Positions 18,009-27,261 of a DNA stretch of 64,000 nt are shown piece after piece. This DNA comes from Candidatus Trichofilum aggregatum (lineage in GTDB: Bacteria; Chloroflexota; Anaerolineae; Promineifilales; Promineifilaceae), in the NCBI GenBank assembly GCA_016716885.1, contig JADJUV010000019.1, positions 24,505-88,504 of the forward strand, read 5' to 3'. The number at the start of each line of letters is the position of its first letter. Position 1 is the first letter of the stretch. Made by a program: the position numbers and the translations under genes. The notes beneath the pieces are model-generated. The model was not told where the DNA came from. It made no database searches and was given only the letters and a program-made list of their open reading frames with translations.

Positions 18009-19268
18009 GTGACCCATAAACCTGTTGTTCGTTTGTTGTTGTGGCTGGGGCTGTGCCTCGCGGCCGCGACACCTCTCCTCGCTCTCACCCCCATCACCAC
18101 CACCCGTGTCCAGGTCGCGGCCGCGCCCCTGGCCCTCGGTGTAGAAGAATTTGCGACCGGTTTCGCGGCCGCGACCGATGTCACCAACGCCGGTGATAGC
18201 CGCCTCTTTGTTAGCGAAGAAGCAGGCCTCATCCGCATCGTGCAAAATGATGGCACCGTGCTCACCACCCCCTTCCTGGACATCACCGACCGGGTGGATA
18301 CCGGGTTCCAGCAGGGGTTACTCAGCCTGACTTTTGACCCCGACTACGCCACCAACGGCTATTTCTATGTGTACTACACCCACGAAGATGGCATCCAGCT
18401 TTACACCCGCCTGTCCCGCTTCACGGTAACGGCTAACCCTGATATGGCCGACCCCGCCAGCGAACTGATCTTGCTCAGTCTGGCCCAACCGTTTGGTGAT
18501 AACAACGGCGGTGATCTTAACTTCGGCCCGGATGGTTATCTTTATCTGAGTACCGGTGACGGGGGTGACTTTGGTGATCCCAGCGATAACGGCCAGAGCA
18601 CGGACACCTTATTGGGCAAAATTCTGCGCCTGGATGTGGCCGGGGGCGGCAATGCCCCGGAATGTGATGGCGCGGGCAACTACACCATCCCCGTCGATAA
18701 TCCCCTGGCGGATGGGGCTGGCCCCAACTGTGATGAAATCTGGGCGGTGGGTTTGCGGAACCCCTGGCGGTTCAGCTTTGATCGCAGCACCGGCGACCTG
18801 TATGTGGGTGATGTGGGTGAATTCACCCGCGAGGAGATTAGTTATGCGCCCGGCAGTAGTGACGGGGGGGAGAATTTTGGCTGGCGCTGTTGGGAAGGTA
18901 CCCAACCCGGCCCCAACACCACTGGTTGTGGCCCCATCGGTGATTATGATGGCCCCATTTTTGATTACCCGCATGGCACCAATGGCTGTGCCGTGAGTGG
19001 TGGCTATGTTTACCGGGGCACAGATTGGCCCACGCTGGCGGGTGTTTATGTGTTCGCCGATTTTTGTAGTGGTAATTTCTGGACGATAACGGGCAATCCG
19101 ACGGATGGGTGGGAGACGCGGCCGCAAGGCAAAATCCTGCCCCCCTTCTCCAGCCCCAGCAGTTTTGGTGAAGCGACTAATGGCGAACTGTATGTGACCG
19201 TCTACGACAATACCGAAGCACGTTCGTTGTACCGCATTACCGTGCGCCAGATACTTTCCTGCCCCTGA
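18009..19268 (+). CDS. PQQ sugar dehydrogenase-like protein lacking the base His (paralogue 2)
   Basis: 419 residues from GTG 18009 (AAGGAG upstream). Sec-type signal peptide LLLWLGLCLAAATPLLA. It has the same propeller motifs as paralogue 1 (DPDYATNG, FGPDGYLYLSTGDGG, LRNPWRFSFD, VGDVG). Where paralogues 1 and 3 read ENHNGG and SNHNAG, this one reads GDNNGG, so the expected catalytic His is Asn165. HPDY is also DPDY. The fold is probably kept but sugar oxidation may be lost or altered. Extra cysteines (CDGAG, PNCDE, CW, TTGC, NGC) suggest disulfides and an exported protein. Confidence 0.85.
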   Translation: MTHKPVVRLLLWLGLCLAAATPLLALTPITTTRVQVAAAPLALGVEEFATGFAAATDVTNAGDSRLFVSEEAGLIRIVQNDGTVLTTPFLDITDRVDTGFQQGLLSLTFDPDYATNGYFYVYYTHEDGIQLYTRLSRFTVTANPDMADPASELILLSLAQPFGDNNGGDLNFGPDGYLYLSTGDGGDFGDPSDNGQSTDTLLGKILRLDVAGGGNAPECDGAGNYTIPVDNPLADGAGPNCDEIWAVGLRNPWRFSFDRSTGDLYVGDVGEFTREEISYAPGSSDGGENFGWRCWEGTQPGPNTTGCGPIGDYDGPIFDYPHGTNGCAVSGGYVYRGTDWPTLAGVYVFADFCSGNFWTITGNPTDGWETRPQGKILPPFSSPSSFGEATNGELYVTVYDNTEARSLYRITVRQILSCP

Positions 19269-19289
19269 TTACAGCGGGCAATTAACAAT

Positions 19290-19338
19290 TTGAGCAAGAG
19301 CGAGAGGAATTACCCTCTCGCTCTGGCTCTACCTAGGG
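19290..19338. repeat. Dispersed repeat family C, copy 2 (short)
   Basis: GAGCAAGAGCGAGAGG and CCTCTCGCTCTGGCTC pair as a hairpin between the second and third dehydrogenase genes. Confidence 0.6.
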
Positions 19339-19373
19339 AGTCAACAATGAATAACGGATCAAAATAGGCATCT

Positions 19374-21312
19374 TTGGCGAAACGGCTGATGGTGTTGGTA
19401 GCGGGCATGATGGTGATGATGGTGATGAGCTGGCTAGTCGCGGCCGCGAAACCCGCCATGCTCCCCCCTTCAGCCACCCCCAACGGGGGCGTCACCCTCT
19501 CCCTTTCCGCCTTTGCCAGCGGCCTCACCGAGCCTGTCAGTCTGGCCCACGCGGGCGATAGCCGCCTCTTTGTGGTCGAGCAGGCGGGCATCATCAAAAT
19601 CATCCAATCCAATGGCACTGTCCTGGGAACGCCGTTCTTGAATATTACGGATCGGGTGGATGCTGGCAGTGAAGAAGGGTTACTCGGTCTGACCTTTCAT
19701 CCTGATTACATCAACAACGGCCATTTCTACGTCAACTACACCAACATCACGGCTGGCGTGCGCCGCACCCGCATCTCGCGCTTCCAGGTCACGGCCAACG
19801 CCAATGTGGCGGACCCCAACAGCGAACAGATTCTGCTTACCGTCATCCAGCACAGCTCCAACCACAATGCTGGGGATATTCACTTTGGGCCTGATGGATA
19901 TCTTTATGTTCCGCTGGGAGATGGGGTGGGCGGGTGATACCGGCAACTATGCCCAAACCGTAACCACTCTGTTAGGCAAGATCACCCGCATTGATGTAGA
20001 CCAGGGACCCGGCACCGCGCCTGATTGTGTTGGTCAGGGTACGGGCAGTTACACCATTCCCAACGACAACCCATTTACCAATGGCGCGGGTGGCATTTGT
20101 GATGAAATCTGGGCCATCGGCCTGCGTAATCCGTGGCGCTCCTCGTTTGATGCCTGGACCGGCGACTTGTGGATCGGTGATGTGGGTCAATATGCCTGGG
20201 AAGAGATAGATATGCAGCCGGTCTATAGCAATGGCGGTGAGAATTACGGTTGGCGCTGTTATGAGGGGGATCATCCCTTTAATACGGCGGGCTGTGGGCC
20301 AATCGGTAACTATGTTTTCCCCGTCTTTGAATATGACCATGGTGGCGGACGTTGCTCCGTGTCGGGCGGTTATGTGTATCGAGGTAGTCAATATCCGGCC
20401 TTGTTTGGCCGTTATGTGTTGGCTGATTATTGCTCCGGCCATTTCTGGGATGTTGCCCCGGATGGGGAAGGGGGCTGGAATACGACCCAGCATAGTAACC
20501 TGACCGGTTTTGGCCGCTCGGCTTTTGGGGAAAATGTGGATGGAGCTTTGTTTGTCGCCAATCGTTCTGCCGGTACGGTGCAACGGTTAGCTGAGGGCAC
20601 GGCTACGTCACCAGCGTTGTTTGTTACGCTGGCTGGGCCGGCAACGGCTGAGGCCGGTGACCCGATTGTTTATACGTTGACGGTGACGAATACGGGTAAC
20701 GCGGCCGCGACCAACCTCACCGTGCGCAACTGGGTTCCCGCCGGGGCCACCTACGTCAGCGGCGGCTCCCACACCGGCGGCGTTGTCAGTTGGAACATCG
20801 CCAACCTGGCGGCGGGCAACAGCACCAACGTGCAATACACCGTCACCGCCAACCAGACCATCAGCAACACCCGCTTTGGCGTCACCAGCAACCAGGTCAA
20901 CGCCAACGGCAGTGGGGCCATCGTCACCGTCATTACCGCCCCCATCCTCAGCATCAGCAAAACCGGGCCAGCCAGCGCCGCCCCCGGCGAACTAATCACC
21001 TACACGCTCACCGTCAACAACAGCGGTAACGGGTTGGCCACCAACCTCATCATCAGCGACACTGTGCCCACCGGGGCCACCTATATCAGCGGCGGCTCCC
21101 ACAACAGCGGCATTGTCACCTGGACGACCCCCCAATTAGCGCCGCAAGGTCAGTACCAGGTGCAATTCGTTGTTACCGCCACCGCTACCATCATCAACAA
21201 CACCTACAGCGTCATCTCCGATGAGACCAGCGCTGCCGGAACCGCCGCCGTCACCACGACTATCTTCACTCCATCTCAATACCGTTACTTACCCCTCATC
21301 ATGCGGCCCTAA
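19374..21312 (+). CDS. PQQ-dependent sugar dehydrogenase with two DUF11-like repeats (paralogue 3; frameshift)
   Basis: About 645 residues once repaired. The N-terminal half (to GDGVGG, 19937) and the rest are in different frames. The switch lies in GATGGGGTGGGCGGGTGA (about 19920-19938), where one base change restores GDGG-AGDTGNYAQ. Signal peptide, then a propeller with FHPDY and SNHNAGD (base His kept). After about residue 415 come two ~70-residue repeats with TLTVTNTGNAAATNLTV and TLTVNNSGNGLATNLII, typical of DUF11-like surface stalks. The tail is YRYLPLIMRP. The start is a TTG. An ATG at 19347 is followed in frame by TAG at 19365. Confidence 0.8.
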
Positions 21313-21333
21313 CGGCCCGTAAAAACGCGGTTC

Positions 21334-21367
21334 AGACCTGACAGGTTTCCGAAAACCTGTCAGGTCT
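21334..21367. repeat. GACCTGACAGG hairpin
   Basis: Perfect 15-bp stem around CCGA just after the dehydrogenase stop. This palindrome type is widely dispersed in bacterial intergenic regions. Confidence 0.7.
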
Positions 21368-21424
21368 CATCGCCCACCCGAATACCCACAACAATCACCA
21401 TCACGAAGTGACATCTTTGGAAAA

Positions 21425-21495
21425 AAAGTGCAAACACGGATAGGAAGAACACGGATAAAAGCCAAAGCCATCGGTGTTTCTCTTATCCGTGTACA
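21425..21495. repeat. AACACGGATA-unit palindrome
   Basis: Two direct AACACGGATA units and the complementary TTATCCGTGT form a dispersed-type hairpin repeat. Confidence 0.55.
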
Positions 21496-21585
21496 AAAGA
21501 TTTTCCAAGCCTGCCATTTTTCAAGAAGATCGACAATTCTTGTCGATGTTGGCGCGTAATCGCCTAATCTGGGCAAGCCGGAACT

Positions 21586-21621
21586 AAAAAAGAGGTGGCG
21601 ATGATTCGCCACCTCTTTTTT
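21586..21621. terminator. Bidirectional terminator between convergent genes
   Basis: AAAAAAGAGGTGGCG and CGCCACCTCTTTTTT pair around ATGATT, giving a U run on both strands. It lies between the plus-strand dehydrogenase and the minus-strand amine-oxidase-like gene. Confidence 0.9.
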
Positions 21622-21693
21622 AATCCAGAACTCTGGGTTGTGGGAATGGTTCAATCTCCGCGATTGAACCATTCGGTAAAGAGTCTACCTTAA

Positions 21694-23811
21694 TCAATCT
21701 TTCGCCACGAAGGGGAGCCATTGGTAGTTAATCGGCGGTGGGGGAGCCTGACCAAAGAGTGCAAACTCGGTGAGATGGCAAACATCCACACTAAGTATGT
21801 TGTTCGTCGTATCACGGGTATAGGTACTGGCCGGGGAGCAAGTCGCGGCCGCGTCCACCCAGGCCCCACCATCCCAATACATCAGGGTTAATGTCGCCTC
21901 ATCAATACCGGCCACACCTGCTTCGGTGTAATTGATAGACACATTCATCGGCTGATTAAAGGCAAACCCTGGCATCAAGATGCCACTCTGATAGGCATTC
22001 AGCTCAAAAGCGTGGTCGCCAAAGAGCCAGTTGGTCGGCACCGTGCTGGCGGTTTGCAGCGCTGTGTAAACCAGGGTGGTGGTGATATTCACTGAACCAG
22101 CGGGTAAGTTGAGGGTTGTGCTACTGCCACTGGAATGGTTGGCCGTATAAGTCGTAGCCTGACCCGGCAGCACGTCTACGGAGTTACTGGAGAAGGGCAC
22201 AAACATCGGCCCGCCCCAACAAGGGAAGGTACTGGCGGTGGTGACGGTCCAGCAGTAGTAGTTGCCAGGGGTTACATCGGTTAACATTTGCGGCACATAC
22301 CAGATCACCAGATTACGGTTATCAATGGCTTCGCCATTCACAAAATTGTGCGGCCCTTGTTGATGATCATCCAGACAGCAGGAACCCATCGCGGGCAAGT
22401 CGGTATCCCCTTCGGCTGGTTTGTGTTGTGTCACATAGAAGAAAGGATCATCACCCCGGCTGTTGGTGCCAAATTGGCCTTCATCCGGCACGATATAGAA
22501 ACCCTCGCCGGTGACTGTGTCACTCACGCGGGCAATCGCGCCTTCACTGTCATAAGAATGGGGGCCATTGGCTCCGGCATAGGGGGTGCGATAGAACTCG
22601 GTATTCTGATCAACCCAGGAAGTTCCATTCCACAGGGCCATCTGATCGTTGCTGTCACCATCTGCCGCTACGTCAATACGCACAATGGGACGGTAGAGTG
22701 AGTTTGTACCACACCCTTTGCCATAAGCCAGGCTGGAGACGCGGAAGCGACCATCGGCATAGAACTGGATGTGCTGTTCGTAACGGTAGTTACAAGAGCT
22801 ACCCCAACTGCTCATGCGGAAATCCTGCACGATTTCAAAGCCCACAACCGTGGGGCCAGCCATCAAATCGTTAATGACGGTGTCGCCGTAGGGGTAGATG
22901 GGGAAACCACCGGAAGGGCTACAACCGGTCGCGTCCACATAACCAGAGGACCCATAATCGGCATGCCATTCGGCCAGTTTGGCACTTTTCAGAGCCAATT
23001 TGCCATTGTAATAAGCATCATAAACCCGGAAACCATCTGTGCCACTGGTTTCATAGGCCAGGGTCCAGCCATTGCGGTTGGTCACGGTCCCACCGGGGGG
23101 GCAACCACCGGCATAGGGATTGTCGTAGGGAGCGGCTTCTTCGCTGCTGTTGGGGTCACTGTTGGTCCAGTTATAACCCACCACTTTTTCTTCCGTCATG
23201 TCTACCAGCACCCAAAGGATGTCGTGGTTGTTGGGGGCGAAGAAGGTAGCACCGATACATTGATGGGTAGCGCCACATTCGGTGTCGTTCATGGTGGCAT
23301 CCATCGGGCCGATTTCTTCCAGGGTGATGGGGCGACCCAAGATTTTGGGCAACTGCTCATCGGCATAAATGATTTCGATAGCCCGCTCTTTGATGCGTAC
23401 ACTACCGCCCGCCCGGATGCCGGGTTGGTACAGAACATCTAAAACTTCGCGGCTGTCCACGTTGACCAGAACGGTGATGCTGGCGTTGTCGTTGAAGTTG
23501 TAGATGTTGACTTGTTGGCAGTTGGCGGTGGCGCAGGCCGCGGCCGCTTCAGTGAAGTGCATACCCACAGGCTGAACACCCATCACCTCGGAGCGTTTGC
23601 CGAGGGTGTAGTTTTGCACACGGGTATCAGAGAGGGCCAGGTCTTGAGCGAGAACCTGGTCGGGGGTTAAGTTTTGGGTGAGGGGAATGGCGGGACTTTT
23701 CCCGCGGGCTACGGGGACACTATTTCCCGTAGGCCAAAAGACGAGGGCTAACACGGCCATAAACACTGCGGCCGCGCTAACAAAAAAAGCAATAGCAGAT
23801 TTCTTTTTCAT
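21694..23811 (-). CDS. Copper amine oxidase-like secreted protein, metal ligands apparently lost
   Basis: 705 residues from ATG 23811 (AAGGAG upstream). N-terminal signal/anchor (AIAFFVSAAAVFMAVLALVFW). The middle resembles bacterial copper amine oxidases: IGPMDATMND, the cofactor-tyrosine motif region SSCNYRYEQH (Tyr342), RIDVAADGD and NRNLVIWYVPQ. By eye the copper His-x-His before RID is Ser-Leu-Tyr and the late His is replaced in VPQML, so oxidase activity is doubtful. After about residue 570 follow an Ig/DUF-like beta region and a WLPFVAKD tail similar to that of 19374-21312. Probably cell-surface. Confidence 0.7.
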   Translation of the reverse strand: MKKKSAIAFFVSAAAVFMAVLALVFWPTGNSVPVARGKSPAIPLTQNLTPDQVLAQDLALSDTRVQNYTLGKRSEVMGVQPVGMHFTEAAAACATANCQQVNIYNFNDNASITVLVNVDSREVLDVLYQPGIRAGGSVRIKERAIEIIYADEQLPKILGRPITLEEIGPMDATMNDTECGATHQCIGATFFAPNNHDILWVLVDMTEEKVVGYNWTNSDPNSSEEAAPYDNPYAGGCPPGGTVTNRNGWTLAYETSGTDGFRVYDAYYNGKLALKSAKLAEWHADYGSSGYVDATGCSPSGGFPIYPYGDTVINDLMAGPTVVGFEIVQDFRMSSWGSSCNYRYEQHIQFYADGRFRVSSLAYGKGCGTNSLYRPIVRIDVAADGDSNDQMALWNGTSWVDQNTEFYRTPYAGANGPHSYDSEGAIARVSDTVTGEGFYIVPDEGQFGTNSRGDDPFFYVTQHKPAEGDTDLPAMGSCCLDDHQQGPHNFVNGEAIDNRNLVIWYVPQMLTDVTPGNYYCWTVTTASTFPCWGGPMFVPFSSNSVDVLPGQATTYTANHSSGSSTTLNLPAGSVNITTTLVYTALQTASTVPTNWLFGDHAFELNAYQSGILMPGFAFNQPMNVSINYTEAGVAGIDEATLTLMYWDGGAWVDAAATCSPASTYTRDTTNNILSVDVCHLTEFALFGQAPPPPINYQWLPFVAKD

Positions 23812-24086
23812 TGGCTTAAACTCCTTGAGGCAATTTTGAACAGTGGCAAGTCGTTTAATTATATGCCGGGGGGAGAATGAGACCAATGTCTAATTTTCCT
23901 ATAAAAAAATAATGACCGAACCCGTTGCCTGAGTTTGTTAAAGGCAAGGGGCGGGCTTCGACAAGCTCAGTCCGCGGCCGCGTTAGTCGTTATAACAGAT
24001 GTTTGATCTTTTTCGGCTCACAGAGGTTTTTCTTTTTGTTAGCGACGCGGCCGCAATTCAGGCAAACAAAGCGCGGTTGGTTCACC

Positions 24087-24116
24087 AAAAGGACATAACT
24101 GGGCATGTCCTTTTTT
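24087..24116. terminator. Hairpin with T run
   Basis: AAAAGGACAT and ATGTCCTTTT pair around AACTGGGC. TTTTTT follows on the plus strand and a shorter T run on the minus strand. It sits between the amine-oxidase-like gene and the solute-binding gene. The rest of 23812-24244 has two GCGGCCGC sites and a family C repeat but no gene. Confidence 0.65.
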
Positions 24117-24164
24117 AATTCATGTTTGAGGTTACACAGGGTTTTACTCATAGGGGTGAGGTTT

Positions 24165-24247
24165 GAGCTAGAGCTAGAGCGAGAGAGAGAGGAAGAAGAA
24201 CAATGGCTTGGGCTTATCCTCTCGCTCTCGCTCTATCCTCTAGCTTA
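24165..24247. repeat. Dispersed repeat family C, copy 3
   Basis: GAGCTAGAGCTAGAGCGAGAG and CTCTCGCTCTCGCTC with TCTAGCT arms close on each other across about 35 bp. It abuts the stop of the solute-binding gene. Confidence 0.65.
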
Positions 24248-25332
24248 GGGCAGGATGCCCAGTTCGCTTAATAGGGCGGCCGTGCCTTCCAGGTCAGATA
24301 AATCGTTCAGGGCGATATCTGCGGCCGCGGCATCCACTTCAGCCAGCGGTGTCAGCAACGGGGAGACCGCCACCCCTTCTACCAGCGGATATTCATACGT
24401 TTGCGACGTAAAATATTGCTGGCCGGGAACCGAGAGCAGGAAGCTGATGAATCGCTCGGCGTTGACCGCGTTGGCGGCTGTTTTGAGGATACCCGCTCCC
24501 GAGACCATAAGCAACGATTCCGGGCCACCGTTGGCAATGAAATGGTTGCGCACTGGGAAGCTGTCTCCTTGCTCGGCCAGGAAACGGAACAGGTAATAAT
24601 GGTTGACAAAACCGACTTCGATTTCGCCTGTGCCCGCGGCCGCGACCACGGCTGTGTTGTTTTCAAAAACGACCGGATTATTGGCCTGGATACCCGTCAG
24701 CCAGGCACGCGTGCGCTCTTCGCCCCAAATGTTGCGCATGGCTGTCACCATCGCCTGGAAGGAGCCATTGCTGGGGGCCCAACCGATTTTGCCCGCCCAC
24801 TTCGCGTCGGTAAACCCTTCAATGCCTTCGGGCAAATCCGCTTCTGTGAGCACATCGGTATTGTAGACGACGACACGGGCGCGGCCGCTGACGCCGACCC
24901 ATTCACCGTTGACATCGGCAAAGCGGGCCGGAACCTGGCTGAGAATGTCAGATGAGAGGGGAGCCAGCAAACCAGCCGCCTGCACCGCGCCTAAACCACC
25001 GGGGTCTTGGGCGTAAAACAGGTCAGCGGGGCTGTTTTGCCCTTCTTCCAGGATGGTAGCGGCAATTTCTGAGGTACTGCCATACCGTACTTCAACTTCA
25101 ATGCCGGTCGCGGCCGCGAACTGGTCAATAATCGGCTGAACCAATGTCTCGGAACGGCCCGAATAGATAACCAGGGTATTACTGTCAGTGACCGGTTCCG
25201 TTTCCGGTGTGGCCGATTCTTCCGGGGCTGGTACTGGCGGGGCGGGTTATCGTTGGCGGTGCTGTTGCTCTGGCACGCGGCCGCGAACAGACACAGGAAT
25301 AAAAATAACCAGCGGGAAAAACGTTGTCGCAT
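24245..25332 (-). CDS. Iron(III)-type ABC transporter substrate-binding lipoprotein (apparent frameshift in the linker)
   Basis: About 361 residues. The start at 25332 encodes a lipoprotein signal (FLFLCLFAAACQS). After a Pro-rich linker the frame breaks at about 25237-25247, inside GGCGGGGCGGG. The other frame continues PAPEESATPETEPV and then the mature fold: VIYSGRSETLVQPIIDQF, DLFYAQDPGGLGAV, WAGKIGWAPSNGSFQ and VNHYYLFRFL. These match the FutA/FbpA family of ferric-iron binding proteins, with tyrosines in NHYYLF as likely metal ligands. The permease and ATPase are not adjacent. A one-base sequencing error is the simplest explanation for the break. Confidence 0.85.
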
Positions 25333-25599
25333 GTTCTCAACTCCTTGATGTGTTGGCTGTTTCGTATCTGCGGGAGCGCCTTCATGCCTGAAGACACCCT
25401 ACGCAAAACGTGCCCCTATTGTGCCCAATCGGCGCAGAGGCAAACAAGGCCAGGGGTTAATTTGCAACCACTCAGGGGCGCAAAAACAAAGTTGACAGTT
25501 GTTGGGTGAAGAATAAAAGAGGAGTTAAAGCAAAAGTTAACCGAGGTAAAAATGAGGGATTCACCATCCCGCCCTCCTCAAGGGGAAGGGTCTTACATC

Positions 25600-25735
25600 T
25601 TGACGAAGGGGGTTTAATTTTTTTGAAAACGCTGTATCAATTGAGATGGGGTTTGGGCCCTGTAGGGCGATTCCGGGCGGAGGGTCTTCCGACTCAATCT
25701 ACCCAAGATTTGGGTAGGCTATGGCCCTCCCCCGG
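25600..25735. repeat. Dispersed repeat family A, copy 4 (degenerate)
   Basis: GAGGGTCTTCCGACTC at about 25680 and the following AATCTACCCAAG match the right end of copy 1. The aspartate kinase open frame runs into its edge. The remainder of 25333-25599 has no gene that I can support. Confidence 0.5.
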
Positions 25736-27181
25736 GGAAAGGGCAGAGTGAGCCGTAGGTCCATTGGGCCCCAAGGCACAATGAGCGTGTGGATATGTTG
25801 CACCGCGGCCGCGACATCTTCCGACCCTACCACCAGGCTGATGCTACACTCGGACGACCCCTGGGCGATGGCAATCACATTGACTTCGTTGTTGCCCAAA
25901 GCAGTAAAAATACGCCCGGCAATGCCCGGTGTGCCCCGCATCCCGGCGCCGACAACGGTGACAATCGCCACATCTTTTTGCGCCCACACCCGGTCAATAT
26001 CATGTCGGTAAAGCTCCGTCTTTAGCTCCATTTCCAGGCTGCTCACCACGGCCGGGTGGTTTTGGCCGGGGCGACAAAACAGATGGATTGTTCCGAGGAC
26101 GCCTGGGCAATGAGCAACACACTGACCCCAATCTTAGCCATCGCCCTAAACGTCCGGGCGGCGATGCCGGGAACCCCCATCATGCCCCGCCCCTCGACGG
26201 TGATCATGGCTAAATCTTTGATCGCCGTCACCGCCTTGATCGTCCCTTTGCCATTCATCCCATCGGCCACGATGACCGTGCCGGGATGTTGGGGGTGGAA
26301 GGTGTTTTTGATGCGGAGCGGGATGCCGTTTTCTACACAAGGGCGCATCGTCTTGGGATGGAGCACCTGCGCCCCAAAGTAAGCCAACTCCGACACCTCG
26401 CGGAAACTCAGCGCGGGGATGGATTGGGCGTTGGCGACCAGACGGGGATCGGCGGTCATCACCCCGTCCACATCGGTCCAAATCCACACTTCTTTGGCCT
26501 GGAGTGCCTGCCCCAAAATGGCCCCGCTGTAATCGGAGCCGCCCCGTCCTAAAGTGGTCGTGACACCCTCTTCCGTTGCCCCGATAAAACCAGTAACGAT
26601 GGGAATGGCGTTGTTTTGCAACAGCGGCCGCAACCGTTCTGCCGTTTTGGGCACGGTCAAATGAAACAGGGGCGCGGCCGCGACAAAATTGTTATCCGTT
26701 ACAATCAGTTCGGTGGCGTCAATCGCTTCAGCCGGTTGCCCGACCTGGCGCAAGTAGGCCGCCAGGATACGCATCGCCATCTGCTCCCCCATGCCGCCGA
26801 TGGCATCCAGGGCACGGGGGGATAGTTCACCTAACACATGGACGGCTTCACACAAGGCCCCATAATGGTTGATGAACCGTTGATTTTCGGCCAGCACAGC
26901 CTGCCGTTCCCCTTCGGGGTTGAGCAGGTTGTCAATGGTTTCAAAATGGATCTGGCGCAATTGAGCCGCCACTTTTTGTAGGTTTCGGCATCGCCCGCGG
27001 CCGCGCTGTTGGCCCCATTGAGCAATAAATCCGTTACCTTCACCGGCTTCGACCCCATCGCCGAAGCCACGACGACCACGTCTCCCCATTCTTCTTTACA
27101 CTGTCGAATCAGATCGGCGGTTTGCCGGATTGCGGCCGCGTTGCCCACCGAAGTCCCGCCGAATTTCATTACCAACGTCAT
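25699..27181 (-). CDS. lysC: Aspartate kinase (two apparent frameshifts)
   Basis: Phosphorylates aspartate, the first step to lysine, threonine and methionine. Three frames join end to end: the N-terminus MKFGGTSVGNAAAIRQTA (from 27181), the central kinase with GFIGATEEGVTTTLGRGGSDYSGAILG and two ACT domains (MITVEGRGMMGVPGIAAR..., then IVTVVGAGMRGTPGIAGR...). The first break lies in an A5 run on the minus strand (about 26970), the second near 26050. Both look like one-base errors. The extreme C-terminus reads into repeat copy 4, so the true stop is uncertain. It sits 80 bp after the trans-sulfuration gene in a riboswitch-led operon. Confidence 0.85.
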
Positions 27182-27261
27182 ACCATACTCCTACATGGAC
27201 GATTGTAGATTTACGATTGACGAGAAGACACGCAGCTTCTAATCGTAAATCGTGGTCAAAA

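Noticed and set aside
22771..23442. 223-residue plus-strand open frame opposite the amine-oxidase-like gene
   Set aside because: Antisense frame in a gene with clear signal, domains and ribosome site on the other strand.
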